From Fluviicola taffensis DSM 16823 (lineage in GTDB: Bacteria; Bacteroidota; Bacteroidia; Flavobacteriales_D; Crocinitomicaceae), in the NCBI RefSeq assembly GCF_000194605.1, contig NC_015321.1, positions 4,278,001 through 4,342,000 of the forward strand: 64,000 nt of DNA, given 5' to 3'. Position numbers and translations under genes: made by a program. A model generated the notes under the pieces. It had not been told where the DNA came from, did no database searches, and worked only from the letters and a program-made list of their open reading frames with translations. Shown in pieces: positions 26,337 through 34,976 of this stretch; positions within the stretch are counted from its first letter, which is position 1; each line of letters opens with the position of its first letter.

Positions 26337-27136
26337 TAGCTATGATTTTTATTTGTTTTTTCTCTCTCTAGTCCGATTTTATTTACTGTTTCATAAAGTA
26401 AAGTCGCATTAACTAATAAACGGTTAAGTTCTTGTTCAAAAAAGTTTTCAGTATGCTCATTCCATTTTTTGGGCGAATTACTCAGCTCTCTAAAACTTTT
26501 TGAAAGTGTAGCAATGTATTCTTTTTTCTGTGGGGCATCATTAATGAATATTGGAGGATATAAATCATACATCAACATCCAGTTTTTTGCAATTCTTGTT
26601 ACTCGTCCATTTCCGTCAACAAAGGGGTGAATTCTTATTAACTCGTGATGAAAATAAATAGCTCTAATAATTGGATTTGTTATACTTTTCATTTGATAAA
26701 AAAGTTCTGAAACTAATTGCGGAACGATGTTTTGGTTTGGACAAATATGTCCTCCTATTTGCACTAAAGTTTGTCTATAACGATTTGGGTGAATGGCATT
26801 GGTCTCAGGAGAAACTAAACGGAGAAGTTGAAAAAGTTGTAATTCTTTTTCAAAATTATTGTGTGTTATTATCTCCACAATTACAAAGTCCAGCGATATT
26901 TTCAAGTTTTTTAAATATTCCTCTGCCTCCTCTTCGTTTTGAGCTTCCATTTGTGCATTTTTCAAAGTAAGAAGCTCTCCGAGTTCTTGAACACTAGCCA
27001 AATATGTGTCTAAAAGGTCGTCATCCAAATGGTTTCGGCTATATATAATTAGTCGATAAATTGACTTTACTAAATGGTCAATTCTATTTATTTTGGTCTC
27101 ATTGATTTTTATTTCTTCAACTGGTAGTAATTCCAT
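26336..27136 (-). CDS. Fic family protein (C6)
   Basis: A 266-residue Fic-domain protein. The active-site motif is HPFVDGNGRVTR (about 170-181), matching HPFx(D/E)GNGR, so it should transfer AMP or another nucleotide monophosphate to a target protein. The N-terminal 110 residues are helical (HLVKSIYRLI, SVQELGELLTLKNAQMEAQ) and may bind the target. It is followed by a coupled MscS-type gene. The pairing is unusual and suggests a toxin-like or stress role, but no antitoxin is obvious. Confidence 0.9.
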   Translation of the reverse strand: MELLPVEEIKINETKINRIDHLVKSIYRLIIYSRNHLDDDLLDTYLASVQELGELLTLKNAQMEAQNEEEAEEYLKNLKISLDFVIVEIITHNNFEKELQLFQLLRLVSPETNAIHPNRYRQTLVQIGGHICPNQNIVPQLVSELFYQMKSITNPIIRAIYFHHELIRIHPFVDGNGRVTRIAKNWMLMYDLYPPIFINDAPQKKEYIATLSKSFRELSNSPKKWNEHTENFFEQELNRLLVNATLLYETVNKIGLEREKTNKNHS

Positions 27137-27179
27137 TTTGTCTGTAAATTTGTAATGATGTTTGTCGTCTGCTACGCTT

Positions 27180-27315
27180 GCACCTAACGTTTTGCAGATT
27201 TGCGATGGGCGGGATTTTTACCACTGATGCTTAATAGGAGCACAAAACTTTCGGCTACCACAAAACTGTCTGCGGAGCACGAAACCCCGCCTATTGCAAA
27301 TGTGCTGTTACCTGC
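27180..27315. repeat. Cassette junction E5 (attC-like palindrome)
   Basis: The left core is GCACCTAAC (27180-27188) and the right core GTTACCTGC (27307-27315). The arms 27198-27217 and 27282-27301 pair at 17 of 20 positions (ATTTGCGATGGGCGGG against its partner). The interior has CACAAAACTTTCGG, CACAAAACTGTC and GGAGCACGAAACCCC. It is the clearest intact member of the family. Confidence 0.9.
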
Positions 27316-27321
27316 TGGCAT

Positions 27322-27870
27322 TTATCTGTCTTCAATTTTATGTCCAAGGTCAATAAAATATTGTCTCAACAAGTCGTAAGTTTTATTGTCTCCATTTATG
27401 TGACTAAACATTTTGGTTTCCATATATTCACAACTCAAACAAACATTTAAGGTCGAAACAATTCGGTTCAACTTGTCATAAAAAACTATTGCGTCACGAT
27501 ACATTGGCGCACACATCCATGCAGGTATATCTATAATTTCAGTTCGTAAAATGTTTTTCAATTTGTCGATTTGTGGGTCTGTCGATTTAAAAGTATGAGT
27601 CTTTGTGCTAGAAGGATGAAATTGTCCTTTGCCGTTGATTAAATATTGAGTGAACCCAAAAAGGTCGTGCAATTCCAAAAATTGCTTTTCTTCAAGGACT
27701 GTCAAATCGTTATGCTTGTCTTTTCTAACCTTTAACTTCTCATATTCTGGTCGACTTGTCTTATGGTTTTCCTCAAATTCACTTCCTCGTTGAAATGAAT
27801 ACGTCTCAACATAGTCAAATGTCAAGTTGTTAATATAGTCAATCGATGATATGTATGTGTATTGCGTCAT
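27322..27870 (-). CDS. Unknown cassette protein (C5)
   Basis: A 182-residue soluble protein with no recognised domain. It has a tyrosine-rich N-terminus (MTQYTYISSIDYINNL), a helical middle and a CLSCEYMETKMF motif. It is alone in a 585-bp cassette whose boundary cores GTTACCTGC and GCAGGTAAC are perfect reverse complements over 9 bp. Confidence 0.7.
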   Translation of the reverse strand: MTQYTYISSIDYINNLTFDYVETYSFQRGSEFEENHKTSRPEYEKLKVRKDKHNDLTVLEEKQFLELHDLFGFTQYLINGKGQFHPSSTKTHTFKSTDPQIDKLKNILRTEIIDIPAWMCAPMYRDAIVFYDKLNRIVSTLNVCLSCEYMETKMFSHINGDNKTYDLLRQYFIDLGHKIEDR

Positions 27871-27882
27871 TGTCTTATGCTT

Positions 27883-28020
27883 GCAGGTAACGGTTCTCAG
27901 CTATACGCAGGCAGGGATTTTAACCACTGAACTTCCTACGAAGAATTGAACTTCAAATTTACCACTATCCTGTCCTGCGAAGCACGAAACCCCTGCTTGC
28001 GTATAGGTGATGTTGTGCGT
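27883..28020. repeat. Cassette junction E4 (attC-like palindrome)
   Basis: The left core is GCAGGTAAC (27883-27891) and the right core GTTGTGCGT (28012-28020). The arms 27901-27920 and 27987-28006 pair at 18 of 20 positions (CTATACGCAGGCAGGG). The interior has CCTGTCCTGCGAAGCACGAA. An in-frame open stretch here (27901-28137) is not a gene. Confidence 0.9.
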
Positions 28021-28141
28021 TCGGTGTTCTTTTTTCGTCTGTCCGTAAGCGTTGGCAAAGACATACTCTTTTGCAATTTTTGGTTGCAGGGTTGGCTGGT
28101 GCGAATTGCAAATGTGTATGGCTTTTAGCGTTGGCATTGTT
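28021..28141. other. Structured spacer at the 3' end of the six-gene cassette
   Basis: About 120 bp between the core and the GIY-YIG stop. It holds two copies of GCGTTGGC about 80 bp apart and an inner inverted repeat TTTGCAATT/AATTGCAAA. The word GCGTTGGCATT also occurs near the other end of the cassette (about 38245). It may be a nested, older junction or a terminator-like structure. Confidence 0.4.
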
Positions 28142-29350
28142 CTATTTCAATTTTATTTTTTTTGTCAATGGGTCGTATTCGTAATTCACAATATTTTCAT
28201 TTAAAATCAACTGGATTGTTTCTTCAATTACGTCAAAAGGGACTACAAACCATTCTCTCGGATTTAGTCTTTGTCCTTTTTCATTAAACAAGTCAATGTC
28301 TAAACAAGCATTGGCAAAAAATCTATGTAAAAGACCTTCTAATTTGTCGGCATTTCTGTTGTAAATTTTATAGGTCGCTACTTTTTGAACGTCTGCAAAC
28401 AGATAGGTCGCTTCGTATCGAGCATTTTTTATTCTTTCATCTACGGAATTACTTGCAAAACCAACTTTGTATAGGTCTTTAATATTCGCAATTTGTGAGT
28501 TGGTTGATTTTGATTTCAATACGTAAATCCAACCTGATTGTATATCTTCTTCCTTTACAAGACCTGTGTTCACAAACAAATCTTGTTCTATTTTCTCATA
28601 AGTATTGGTAATTAATTTTCCGTTTTTTTGGATTTGCTTACCAAGTGAGCGATAGAGCATATTACTGTATGTACCGTTTTCAAAAATGGTTCTTGTTCTA
28701 CCTTCAATCCTTACTCTATTGCCTGACTTTTGCTCCCATTCTTCTTTTTTCAAATTCGCTGATTCTAAATAGAGCAGTAAGCCATCCATTATGTAAAAGT
28801 CGCCAACGTGTAAGTTTTTTTCAATGTTCGTAAATGGCAAAATCTTTCTTTTACCCTCTTTAATTTCTTTATGCACTTTTTGAAACATTACTTCATATTT
28901 CTCAAACTCCTTTTCTTTTAGCGGTTTCCGTTGTGCAACAAAATCTGCTTCGGCTCTTTCCTCTGGTCTTGGTGTATGTTTGAATTTGAAAATATCTAAA
29001 TCTTTATCAGCATCTAACAAACCTAAATCATCATCATTTAAAATGTCGTCAATGGTTTGTTTTTCCATTTCCACATAACCCAAAAGGTTGTGCCTGTCGA
29101 ATGGTTTTAGAATTTTCTTTTGAGCTTCATTTTCTCTGAAATTTTTCAGTTTTGCCATCAACCCATATTCAGACATACTCGACTTATTTGGCTCTCTATT
29201 ATTTTTATCAAAGAAAGCGTTTATCTCTTCAAACGAATCAATAAGTCTGTCCTCATCTGATTTTACAGTTGAAGTTTTGGCTTTTGAATCTAACAATCCA
29301 AAATCGTCATCATTGAAAATATCGTCTATTGTTAGTTTCTTCTTAGCCAT
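28142..29350 (-). CDS. GIY-YIG (T5orf172/MUG113-type) nuclease protein
   Basis: A 402-residue protein. The C-terminal nuclease-like domain runs from about 273 to 385: GWIYVLKS as the GIY element, LYKVGFAS as the YIG element, an Arg in SVDERIKNAR, and a candidate catalytic Glu in KLEGLLHRFF. The N-terminal part has a duplicated acidic motif, LTIDDIFNDDDFGLLD (6-21) and TIDDILNDDDLGLLD (99-113), which may bind a partner. Its start overlaps the helicase gene by 8 bp. It is the last gene of the six-gene operon and probably its nuclease. Confidence 0.85.
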   Translation of the reverse strand: MAKKKLTIDDIFNDDDFGLLDSKAKTSTVKSDEDRLIDSFEEINAFFDKNNREPNKSSMSEYGLMAKLKNFRENEAQKKILKPFDRHNLLGYVEMEKQTIDDILNDDDLGLLDADKDLDIFKFKHTPRPEERAEADFVAQRKPLKEKEFEKYEVMFQKVHKEIKEGKRKILPFTNIEKNLHVGDFYIMDGLLLYLESANLKKEEWEQKSGNRVRIEGRTRTIFENGTYSNMLYRSLGKQIQKNGKLITNTYEKIEQDLFVNTGLVKEEDIQSGWIYVLKSKSTNSQIANIKDLYKVGFASNSVDERIKNARYEATYLFADVQKVATYKIYNRNADKLEGLLHRFFANACLDIDLFNEKGQRLNPREWFVVPFDVIEETIQLILNENIVNYEYDPLTKKIKLK

Positions 29351-31304
29351 TTTCTAGTGCTTTTTTACGTTTCAATTCTCTTAAAAACACTAATGCTTCC
29401 GCCATTCTCTTTTCCTTGTGGTCAAATGCTTGAATGTTCGGTTGCTCTCCATTGTTGTTTTTTACCCATTCTTTAATTTTTGGCCATAACAAAATCGCTT
29501 CTTCTTCGGTCATTTCAATTTTGGTCGATTGAATATGCTCGTCAATTAGTTTTAAAACTTGGGTTGTTACCGATTTTGATAAAATTTCGAACGCTTTTTG
29601 AAACGGATTTATTCTATCAATTAGGTCAATATGGATGTCATCAATGTTTACAAAACTGCCTGCCATTCTTATAAACTTTTTGTCGCCTTGTTCTTCAATG
29701 GTACTGTTTTTTATAACAGAATCGACTACTACGTGTTGTCTAACTGCTTCTACATCATCATCACTCAAATCGGGATATATTTCTCGGATGATTTTAGGAA
29801 TTAAAACCGTATTGATAACCTCCGGCTCAACATTTCCCGGCATTGCTTTAAGCATTTGAGGGTCTTGCAATAATTTTGCCTTTAGATCATTCAAATCTGT
29901 ATCAATTATGTCTTTGGCTCTTTGAGAAGTGGGTAATTTGAAACCTCTTATTTTAATTGTATTGTCTTCTTCTTCGTTCTCATCATCTTCATCTTTTTTC
30001 AGTTTGAATTTGAAGTTTGGAGCCAATACTTGTTCCATTAGTAATGATGCGGTAATGGCTTTTAGCATATTGTTTACAGAAAGTTTCACATCATCATCTT
30101 GTGCATCAGGTTGAGCAATTAGGTTTGTGAATTGTGCGTGAATTTTATTGTTGCTGTCTCGTGTTGCTCTTCCAATAATTTGTATAATCTCAGTTAGTGA
30201 ACCTCTATAACCTATGGTTAAAGCGTGTTGGCAATAGGGCCAATCAAAGCCTTCTTTTGCCATTCCTAAAGCAATGATTATATCAATATCATCTGCCGAT
30301 TTTACTTCACGTAAATACGCACTTATTTTATCCCTTGATTTTGGGTTGTCATTTACCAAATCGGCAACTTTCAACGTCTTGCCCGTAAGGTGGCTTTTAA
30401 TATGCAAAACGCCTGTTTTTTCATCTTGAAATTCTAATTCACCCAAAACATCAATGATATGATTGACTTCTTCGTATTTTTCTTTTGAAGATTCAGCAGA
30501 GTTTACGCTCGGTATGTGAATAATTGTTTTTTGATTTTCGTCCACTATTTCAGCCAAAGCAGAAATTCCTGTTTCAGGATTTTTTTTAAAATACCTACCT
30601 GTATAAAAATGATAACCAATGCCCAACGATTTAAGGTACTCATAGCCGTTTAATTGTTGGTAATAAGAATAGGTTACTTTAGTAAATTTCGCTTCGTCTT
30701 CTGGCATTAAAACAGGCACATTATCTCCTCTGAAATAAGATCCCGTCATAGCCACAATATGAGCGGTAGAATTGTGCATTATGCTTTTCAAAACCTGACC
30801 TAAAATATTATCGCCTTCGGCTGAAACGTGGTGAAATTCATCAATGGCAACTAAAGTTTCATTCAACTTTTTTACGTCCAAACCATCAAATGCAAAACGT
30901 AATGTAGCGTGTGTGCAAACCAAAATTTGTTCCTCAGATTCCAAAAAGTTTAAAAATGCCGTTACTTTACTTTTTTCTTCTCCCGGTGCACAGAGATTGT
31001 ATTTTGGATTTGGATTCCAATCGGCAAAAAAGCCATACTTCTTAAGTTCTGTTGCCCCAAAAGATGCTCCAATTGATTTTTCAGGAACGGCAACAATTAC
31101 CTTTTTTATGCCTTGATTTTTTAATTTATCCAAAGCAATAAACATTAAAGCCCTTGATTTCCCTGATGCTGGCGGTGCTTTTAGTAATAAATATTGGGCA
31201 GTTCTGCCTTCATAAGCTTTCTCCTGCATTTCTCGCATCCCCAACGCATTGGTGCTTTTGCTTTTCCCTGTTTGGTCGTATGTTACGTGTACTAAATTTG
31301 GCAT
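29343..31304 (-). CDS. Superfamily 2 DNA helicase of a restriction-type locus
   Basis: A 653-residue helicase with Walker A APPASGKS (43-50), motif II DEFHH (155-159), motif III MTGSY, and motif VI QIIGRATRDS (376-384). It belongs to the DEAD/DEAH group seen in type I and III restriction enzymes, but lacks a visible nuclease domain. The C-terminal 250 residues are acidic and helical. It is 3 bp downstream of the rhuM-like gene and overlaps the GIY-YIG gene, so the three are tightly coupled. Confidence 0.88.
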   Translation of the reverse strand: MPNLVHVTYDQTGKSKSTNALGMREMQEKAYEGRTAQYLLLKAPPASGKSRALMFIALDKLKNQGIKKVIVAVPEKSIGASFGATELKKYGFFADWNPNPKYNLCAPGEEKSKVTAFLNFLESEEQILVCTHATLRFAFDGLDVKKLNETLVAIDEFHHVSAEGDNILGQVLKSIMHNSTAHIVAMTGSYFRGDNVPVLMPEDEAKFTKVTYSYYQQLNGYEYLKSLGIGYHFYTGRYFKKNPETGISALAEIVDENQKTIIHIPSVNSAESSKEKYEEVNHIIDVLGELEFQDEKTGVLHIKSHLTGKTLKVADLVNDNPKSRDKISAYLREVKSADDIDIIIALGMAKEGFDWPYCQHALTIGYRGSLTEIIQIIGRATRDSNNKIHAQFTNLIAQPDAQDDDVKLSVNNMLKAITASLLMEQVLAPNFKFKLKKDEDDENEEEDNTIKIRGFKLPTSQRAKDIIDTDLNDLKAKLLQDPQMLKAMPGNVEPEVINTVLIPKIIREIYPDLSDDDVEAVRQHVVVDSVIKNSTIEEQGDKKFIRMAGSFVNIDDIHIDLIDRINPFQKAFEILSKSVTTQVLKLIDEHIQSTKIEMTEEEAILLWPKIKEWVKNNNGEQPNIQAFDHKEKRMAEALVFLRELKRKKALENG

Positions 31305-31307
31305 TGG

Positions 31308-32333
31308 CTATTTCTTTTTCTTGTCTATTATTTTTTTCATTTCCTTATCAAAATCGGAAACATAATTTTGGTCTTGAATCACACGGAATTTATCATACTC
31401 ACTTTCGGCTTTTAGCTTTGCTTCCAACATTGATATTTTTCCTTTGTCTTTTAAAATAGGATAATCCGCTAATTCCAAAAATTGAACTAAAAAGCTATCC
31501 CAATCCTTCATATTCATTACTTGCCTGTTTCTTGCTCGGTTTTCCGCTAAGTCTAAATAAGAAGTGACTATTCTTTCTAAAGCTTTTAAATGCTCTACGT
31601 TCAAATAATTTTTAGCAATCGTTACATCACTCTTTAAAATCTTTCCGTCAGGGGCTTGTTTCCAAGTTTTTAAACCCATATAGATTTTGGTAGCATCTGC
31701 TTCTGTATATATAATCTCAGCAGCCGTTTTCCCTGTTATTGCCCAATGTAGCTTGTTTTGAACCGAAGCAAAAAAGTGTTGAGTTATTTCCGATTTGTTA
31801 TCATAATCAGCAGATAGAGCATAAATGTCCGTAATTTTTTGATATAAACGTCTTTCACTTAATCGAATCTCACGGATTCGCTCCAACATTTCTTCAAAAT
31901 AATCTTCTCCAAAATGTTTGATTTGTTTCAATCGCTCATCATCCATAGCAAAACCTTTGATGATATATTCGTGTAAAATTTCAGTCGCCCATTTTCTAAA
32001 TTCAATGGCTCTTTGTGAGTTTACCCTGTAACCAACCGCTGTTATAGCTCTTAAATTATAGTATTTTGTTTGGTAGGTTTTACCGTCTTCGGCAGTGTGT
32101 CGGAAATCCCGACATACTGAAGCTTCATCCAATTCGGCATCTTCAAATATTTTTTTAAGGTGTTCGGTTATAGTAGAACGTCCTTTTTCAAAAAGTTCAG
32201 CTATTGTTTTTTGAGTTAACCAAAGTGTTTTGTCTTGATAAAAAACGTCTATATTTACTTTGCCACTTTCGGTTTTGAAAATAACAAAGTTGTTTATAGG
32301 CTGTAAATCGTTATTTTGATTTTCTTTGCTCAT
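31308..32333 (-). CDS. RhuM family protein
   Basis: A 341-residue protein of the RhuM (virulence RhuM) family. The HTH-like N-terminus reads LWLTQKTIAELFEKGRSTITEHLKKIFEDAELDE, and the core reads YYNLRAITAVGYRVNSQRAIEFRKWATEIL. The middle has RLYQKITDIYALSADYD and MGLKTW. RhuM genes are frequently found within type I restriction loci, with no proven role. Two bases separate it from the ATPase gene upstream, and three from the helicase gene. Confidence 0.9.
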   Translation of the reverse strand: MSKENQNNDLQPINNFVIFKTESGKVNIDVFYQDKTLWLTQKTIAELFEKGRSTITEHLKKIFEDAELDEASVCRDFRHTAEDGKTYQTKYYNLRAITAVGYRVNSQRAIEFRKWATEILHEYIIKGFAMDDERLKQIKHFGEDYFEEMLERIREIRLSERRLYQKITDIYALSADYDNKSEITQHFFASVQNKLHWAITGKTAAEIIYTEADATKIYMGLKTWKQAPDGKILKSDVTIAKNYLNVEHLKALERIVTSYLDLAENRARNRQVMNMKDWDSFLVQFLELADYPILKDKGKISMLEAKLKAESEYDKFRVIQDQNYVSDFDKEMKKIIDKKKK

Positions 32334-32334
32334 T

Positions 32335-34956
32335 TCACTGTCTTCTTTTCCTAATGTCTTTAATGTAATCTTCTAAAACTTTCAAGTCGGCAAGGAATTC
32401 ATCAGAGTCAGGCATTTCTTCAATCAAAGTTCCTGCCGTATCGTGTCCCGTAAAATAGGTAGAACATTTGCTCATATTGGCATCAACTAGTTTGTAATCA
32501 TCGTCTGTTAAGTCGATAACTTTTGACAACCTTTGAGTTTGAATAGCTCTACTAAATCGTTGAATTGCACCATTTAAAAAGACTTCTTCTATAAACCGTT
32601 CCCAAGTTTCTCGAAGTTTACCATACAGAACTTTAGCTCGTTCTTTATATACTTCTTCAGTTTCTGTTCTTTCAATTTTCTCTAGTTGTTGATATGCACC
32701 TTTCAATAGTCCAATACGTTTACCAACAGGTAAAGCATCCCAAGGTGGGTTACTAGCTATCAGTCCCGTTTCCGTCTTTTTCCTTGTAAGACTCTTTATA
32801 TCTAAAGCACAATTTAAACTCTCCGAGTGTTCTTGAATCATTAAAAGAAATGAAATATCGTGTGTAAATACTATTACTTGTCTTTCAAGAGCTTCTTCTG
32901 TAATTCTTTTCGATATTTTATTTCGCCATTTGTGGTCAAGTGAAGAAACAGGGTCATCAAAAATAATTGCACTTTTATGTTCTGAAATTGATAACTCAGA
33001 CAAGAATGTAGCTAAAGAAATACACCTGTGTTCTCCCTCGCTTAAAATATCTTTTAAAGCAATATTATTTGAGTTGTTTTCATCAAGTCTTAAATAGTGA
33101 TATTGTTTTCCTCTTTGTCCTTTTGTTTCAGTTTCTATTTTAATGTTTTTAAAACCAAGTTTGTTTAATTCTGTTTTGAAATTTTGTTTAAGATTCTGAT
33201 TTATATAACGTGTTGTTAGTTCATTGCTTAATGTTGTGATTGTTCGAGTGTTACATTTGCCTACACATTGATTTAGCAAGCCAACTCTTTTTTGTCTATA
33301 AATTTCACGAGCTAATTTTGGTTTATGCTCGTAAATTTTCTTTTCACCATTTAATTGATTTAGTTCTTTTAATAAAGGCTTTAAATCTTCATCAATAGAT
33401 TGAACTTTCAATTTTTCATTCACTTCAGATAAGGATTTATTTAATTCGTTAATTAAAGTTTTTGGGGTGCTGTCAACTTCAATTGCATTAATGTCTTCAA
33501 TGGTTTTCATTGAATTAAATAATCCAACTATATATTCTTTTTGCTCTGAAAGTACATTTAGATATTCGGCTTGTTTTTCCGAGTAATTTTCAATTAGCTC
33601 ATTTAATTCAAGAGAAATAGGGTTTTGTTCTTCAAAATTAAACTCCAGTTTGTTCAAATTTTCAATTGCTGACTCATATTTTTCTTTAGCTTCGTCAAAT
33701 GATTTTTGAATGTCATTTTTTACGAAATCTTCAAATTTTGTAAATCTTTCTCTGGCTTCATCCTCTAAATCTTGAAGGCAAAGTGGACAACTACTACCTT
33801 CTGAGACATTGGGAAAACTTTCTGATTGAGTGCTTTCGTTGTAAAATTTCCTTGCACTTTCCCATAAAATTTTCCAAGCATTATTTCCAACACCTTGTAT
33901 TGGTAAATCTGAAAATGCTGTGTTTGAAGATTCCCTTAATGCTTCTTTAGCTACACAAAAATTATTTAATATCTCCTTCAGATTATTTAAAGCTTGACCT
34001 ATTAAGTTGTTTTCCAGATTTTGAAACTTATTTACTAAAATTTCAAACCGTTTGATTTTCTCTTCGTTGGACTTTAAGCTTTTCTTAGGGTCAGTTGCTT
34101 TTAATTTATCTATTTCCTTTTCAACAGCTTCAATTCTTGCATTTTTTGTAGAATTCCATATTGATTCTGCTCGCAATTCATTTAAAGTTGAGTTTAAGTT
34201 TAGTTTTTCAAGAAATAATTTTGCGGTTGTTCCTTCTGGAACTTCTAATAGTTCATAGTCAAACTTTCGCATTGAGGGATTGGAAAGCTCTATGCTTAAT
34301 TGTGTTTCAATATTTTTTACAGCTTCTGCCAATTTTTCCACAATAGATAGCCCTTGAGGTATAAAAGCTATTTCATCTTCTCCCTCGATATAATGATTTG
34401 CACTAAAGGTATCGAATACATCAATTTTTTTTAATGTGTTTTCACTTACTGTTCCATTGATAAGATTAACAGTTGTGAAATTTATTCCATCAGAGGTATA
34501 TTCTATGTCTGCCTTTTTATCATTTCCTGCACAAGCAGGATCAAACAAATTGTCATTCATTCTAGGTTTTTGACCTCTTGTGTTACAAGAATGCTTTAAA
34601 ATACTTACATAACTAGATTTTCCTGAACCATTATCTCCATAAACAATAGTTAGCCCATTTGGTGCAAACTCCAATTCACTAGTTTTAGATAAAGCATTAA
34701 TGTTATCAATGTTTTTGATTTTGGAAAGTATGATATTGCCATCATTTGCAGAGTTATCCGCAAAATCTCTCAAATCATCAAAGTCAACAGCATCAAATTC
34801 AAACTCAGAAAGTTTAAAATCAACCTTACAGATTTCCTTTAGTTCAGAAATATCGGTATTCGTTAGTTCATTATTTCGGATTAATCGGTCAATAGCTACT
34901 TGCCAAAATGAAGGCTTGTTTTCTACCCAATCTATTATGTCTTTCAGTATTGGCAT
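32335..34956 (-). CDS. RloC/AAA_13-like ATPase with zinc-hook motif
   Basis: An 873-residue SMC/Rad50-like ATPase. Walker A is GDNGSGKSS (107-115), long coiled coils run from about 200 to 590 around a CPLC motif (390-393) like a Rad50 zinc hook, the signature region is LSEGEHRCISLATFLSEL, and Walker B is SAIIFDDPVSSLDH (near 666). A C-terminal domain of about 200 residues follows, with LRETWERFIEEVF (R782, E786) and FTGHD (H838). The anticodon nuclease RloC combines the same parts, including an Arg-Glu-His triad. Whether this copy cleaves tRNA is an inference. Confidence 0.8.
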   Translation of the reverse strand: MPILKDIIDWVENKPSFWQVAIDRLIRNNELTNTDISELKEICKVDFKLSEFEFDAVDFDDLRDFADNSANDGNIILSKIKNIDNINALSKTSELEFAPNGLTIVYGDNGSGKSSYVSILKHSCNTRGQKPRMNDNLFDPACAGNDKKADIEYTSDGINFTTVNLINGTVSENTLKKIDVFDTFSANHYIEGEDEIAFIPQGLSIVEKLAEAVKNIETQLSIELSNPSMRKFDYELLEVPEGTTAKLFLEKLNLNSTLNELRAESIWNSTKNARIEAVEKEIDKLKATDPKKSLKSNEEKIKRFEILVNKFQNLENNLIGQALNNLKEILNNFCVAKEALRESSNTAFSDLPIQGVGNNAWKILWESARKFYNESTQSESFPNVSEGSSCPLCLQDLEDEARERFTKFEDFVKNDIQKSFDEAKEKYESAIENLNKLEFNFEEQNPISLELNELIENYSEKQAEYLNVLSEQKEYIVGLFNSMKTIEDINAIEVDSTPKTLINELNKSLSEVNEKLKVQSIDEDLKPLLKELNQLNGEKKIYEHKPKLAREIYRQKRVGLLNQCVGKCNTRTITTLSNELTTRYINQNLKQNFKTELNKLGFKNIKIETETKGQRGKQYHYLRLDENNSNNIALKDILSEGEHRCISLATFLSELSISEHKSAIIFDDPVSSLDHKWRNKISKRITEEALERQVIVFTHDISFLLMIQEHSESLNCALDIKSLTRKKTETGLIASNPPWDALPVGKRIGLLKGAYQQLEKIERTETEEVYKERAKVLYGKLRETWERFIEEVFLNGAIQRFSRAIQTQRLSKVIDLTDDDYKLVDANMSKCSTYFTGHDTAGTLIEEMPDSDEFLADLKVLEDYIKDIRKRRQ

Positions 34957-34976
34957 TTCTACTTATTTAAATATCA

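Noticed and set aside
27901..28137. A 78-codon frame across junction E4
   Set aside because: It translates the palindrome and spacer; a recombination site explains the sequence better.
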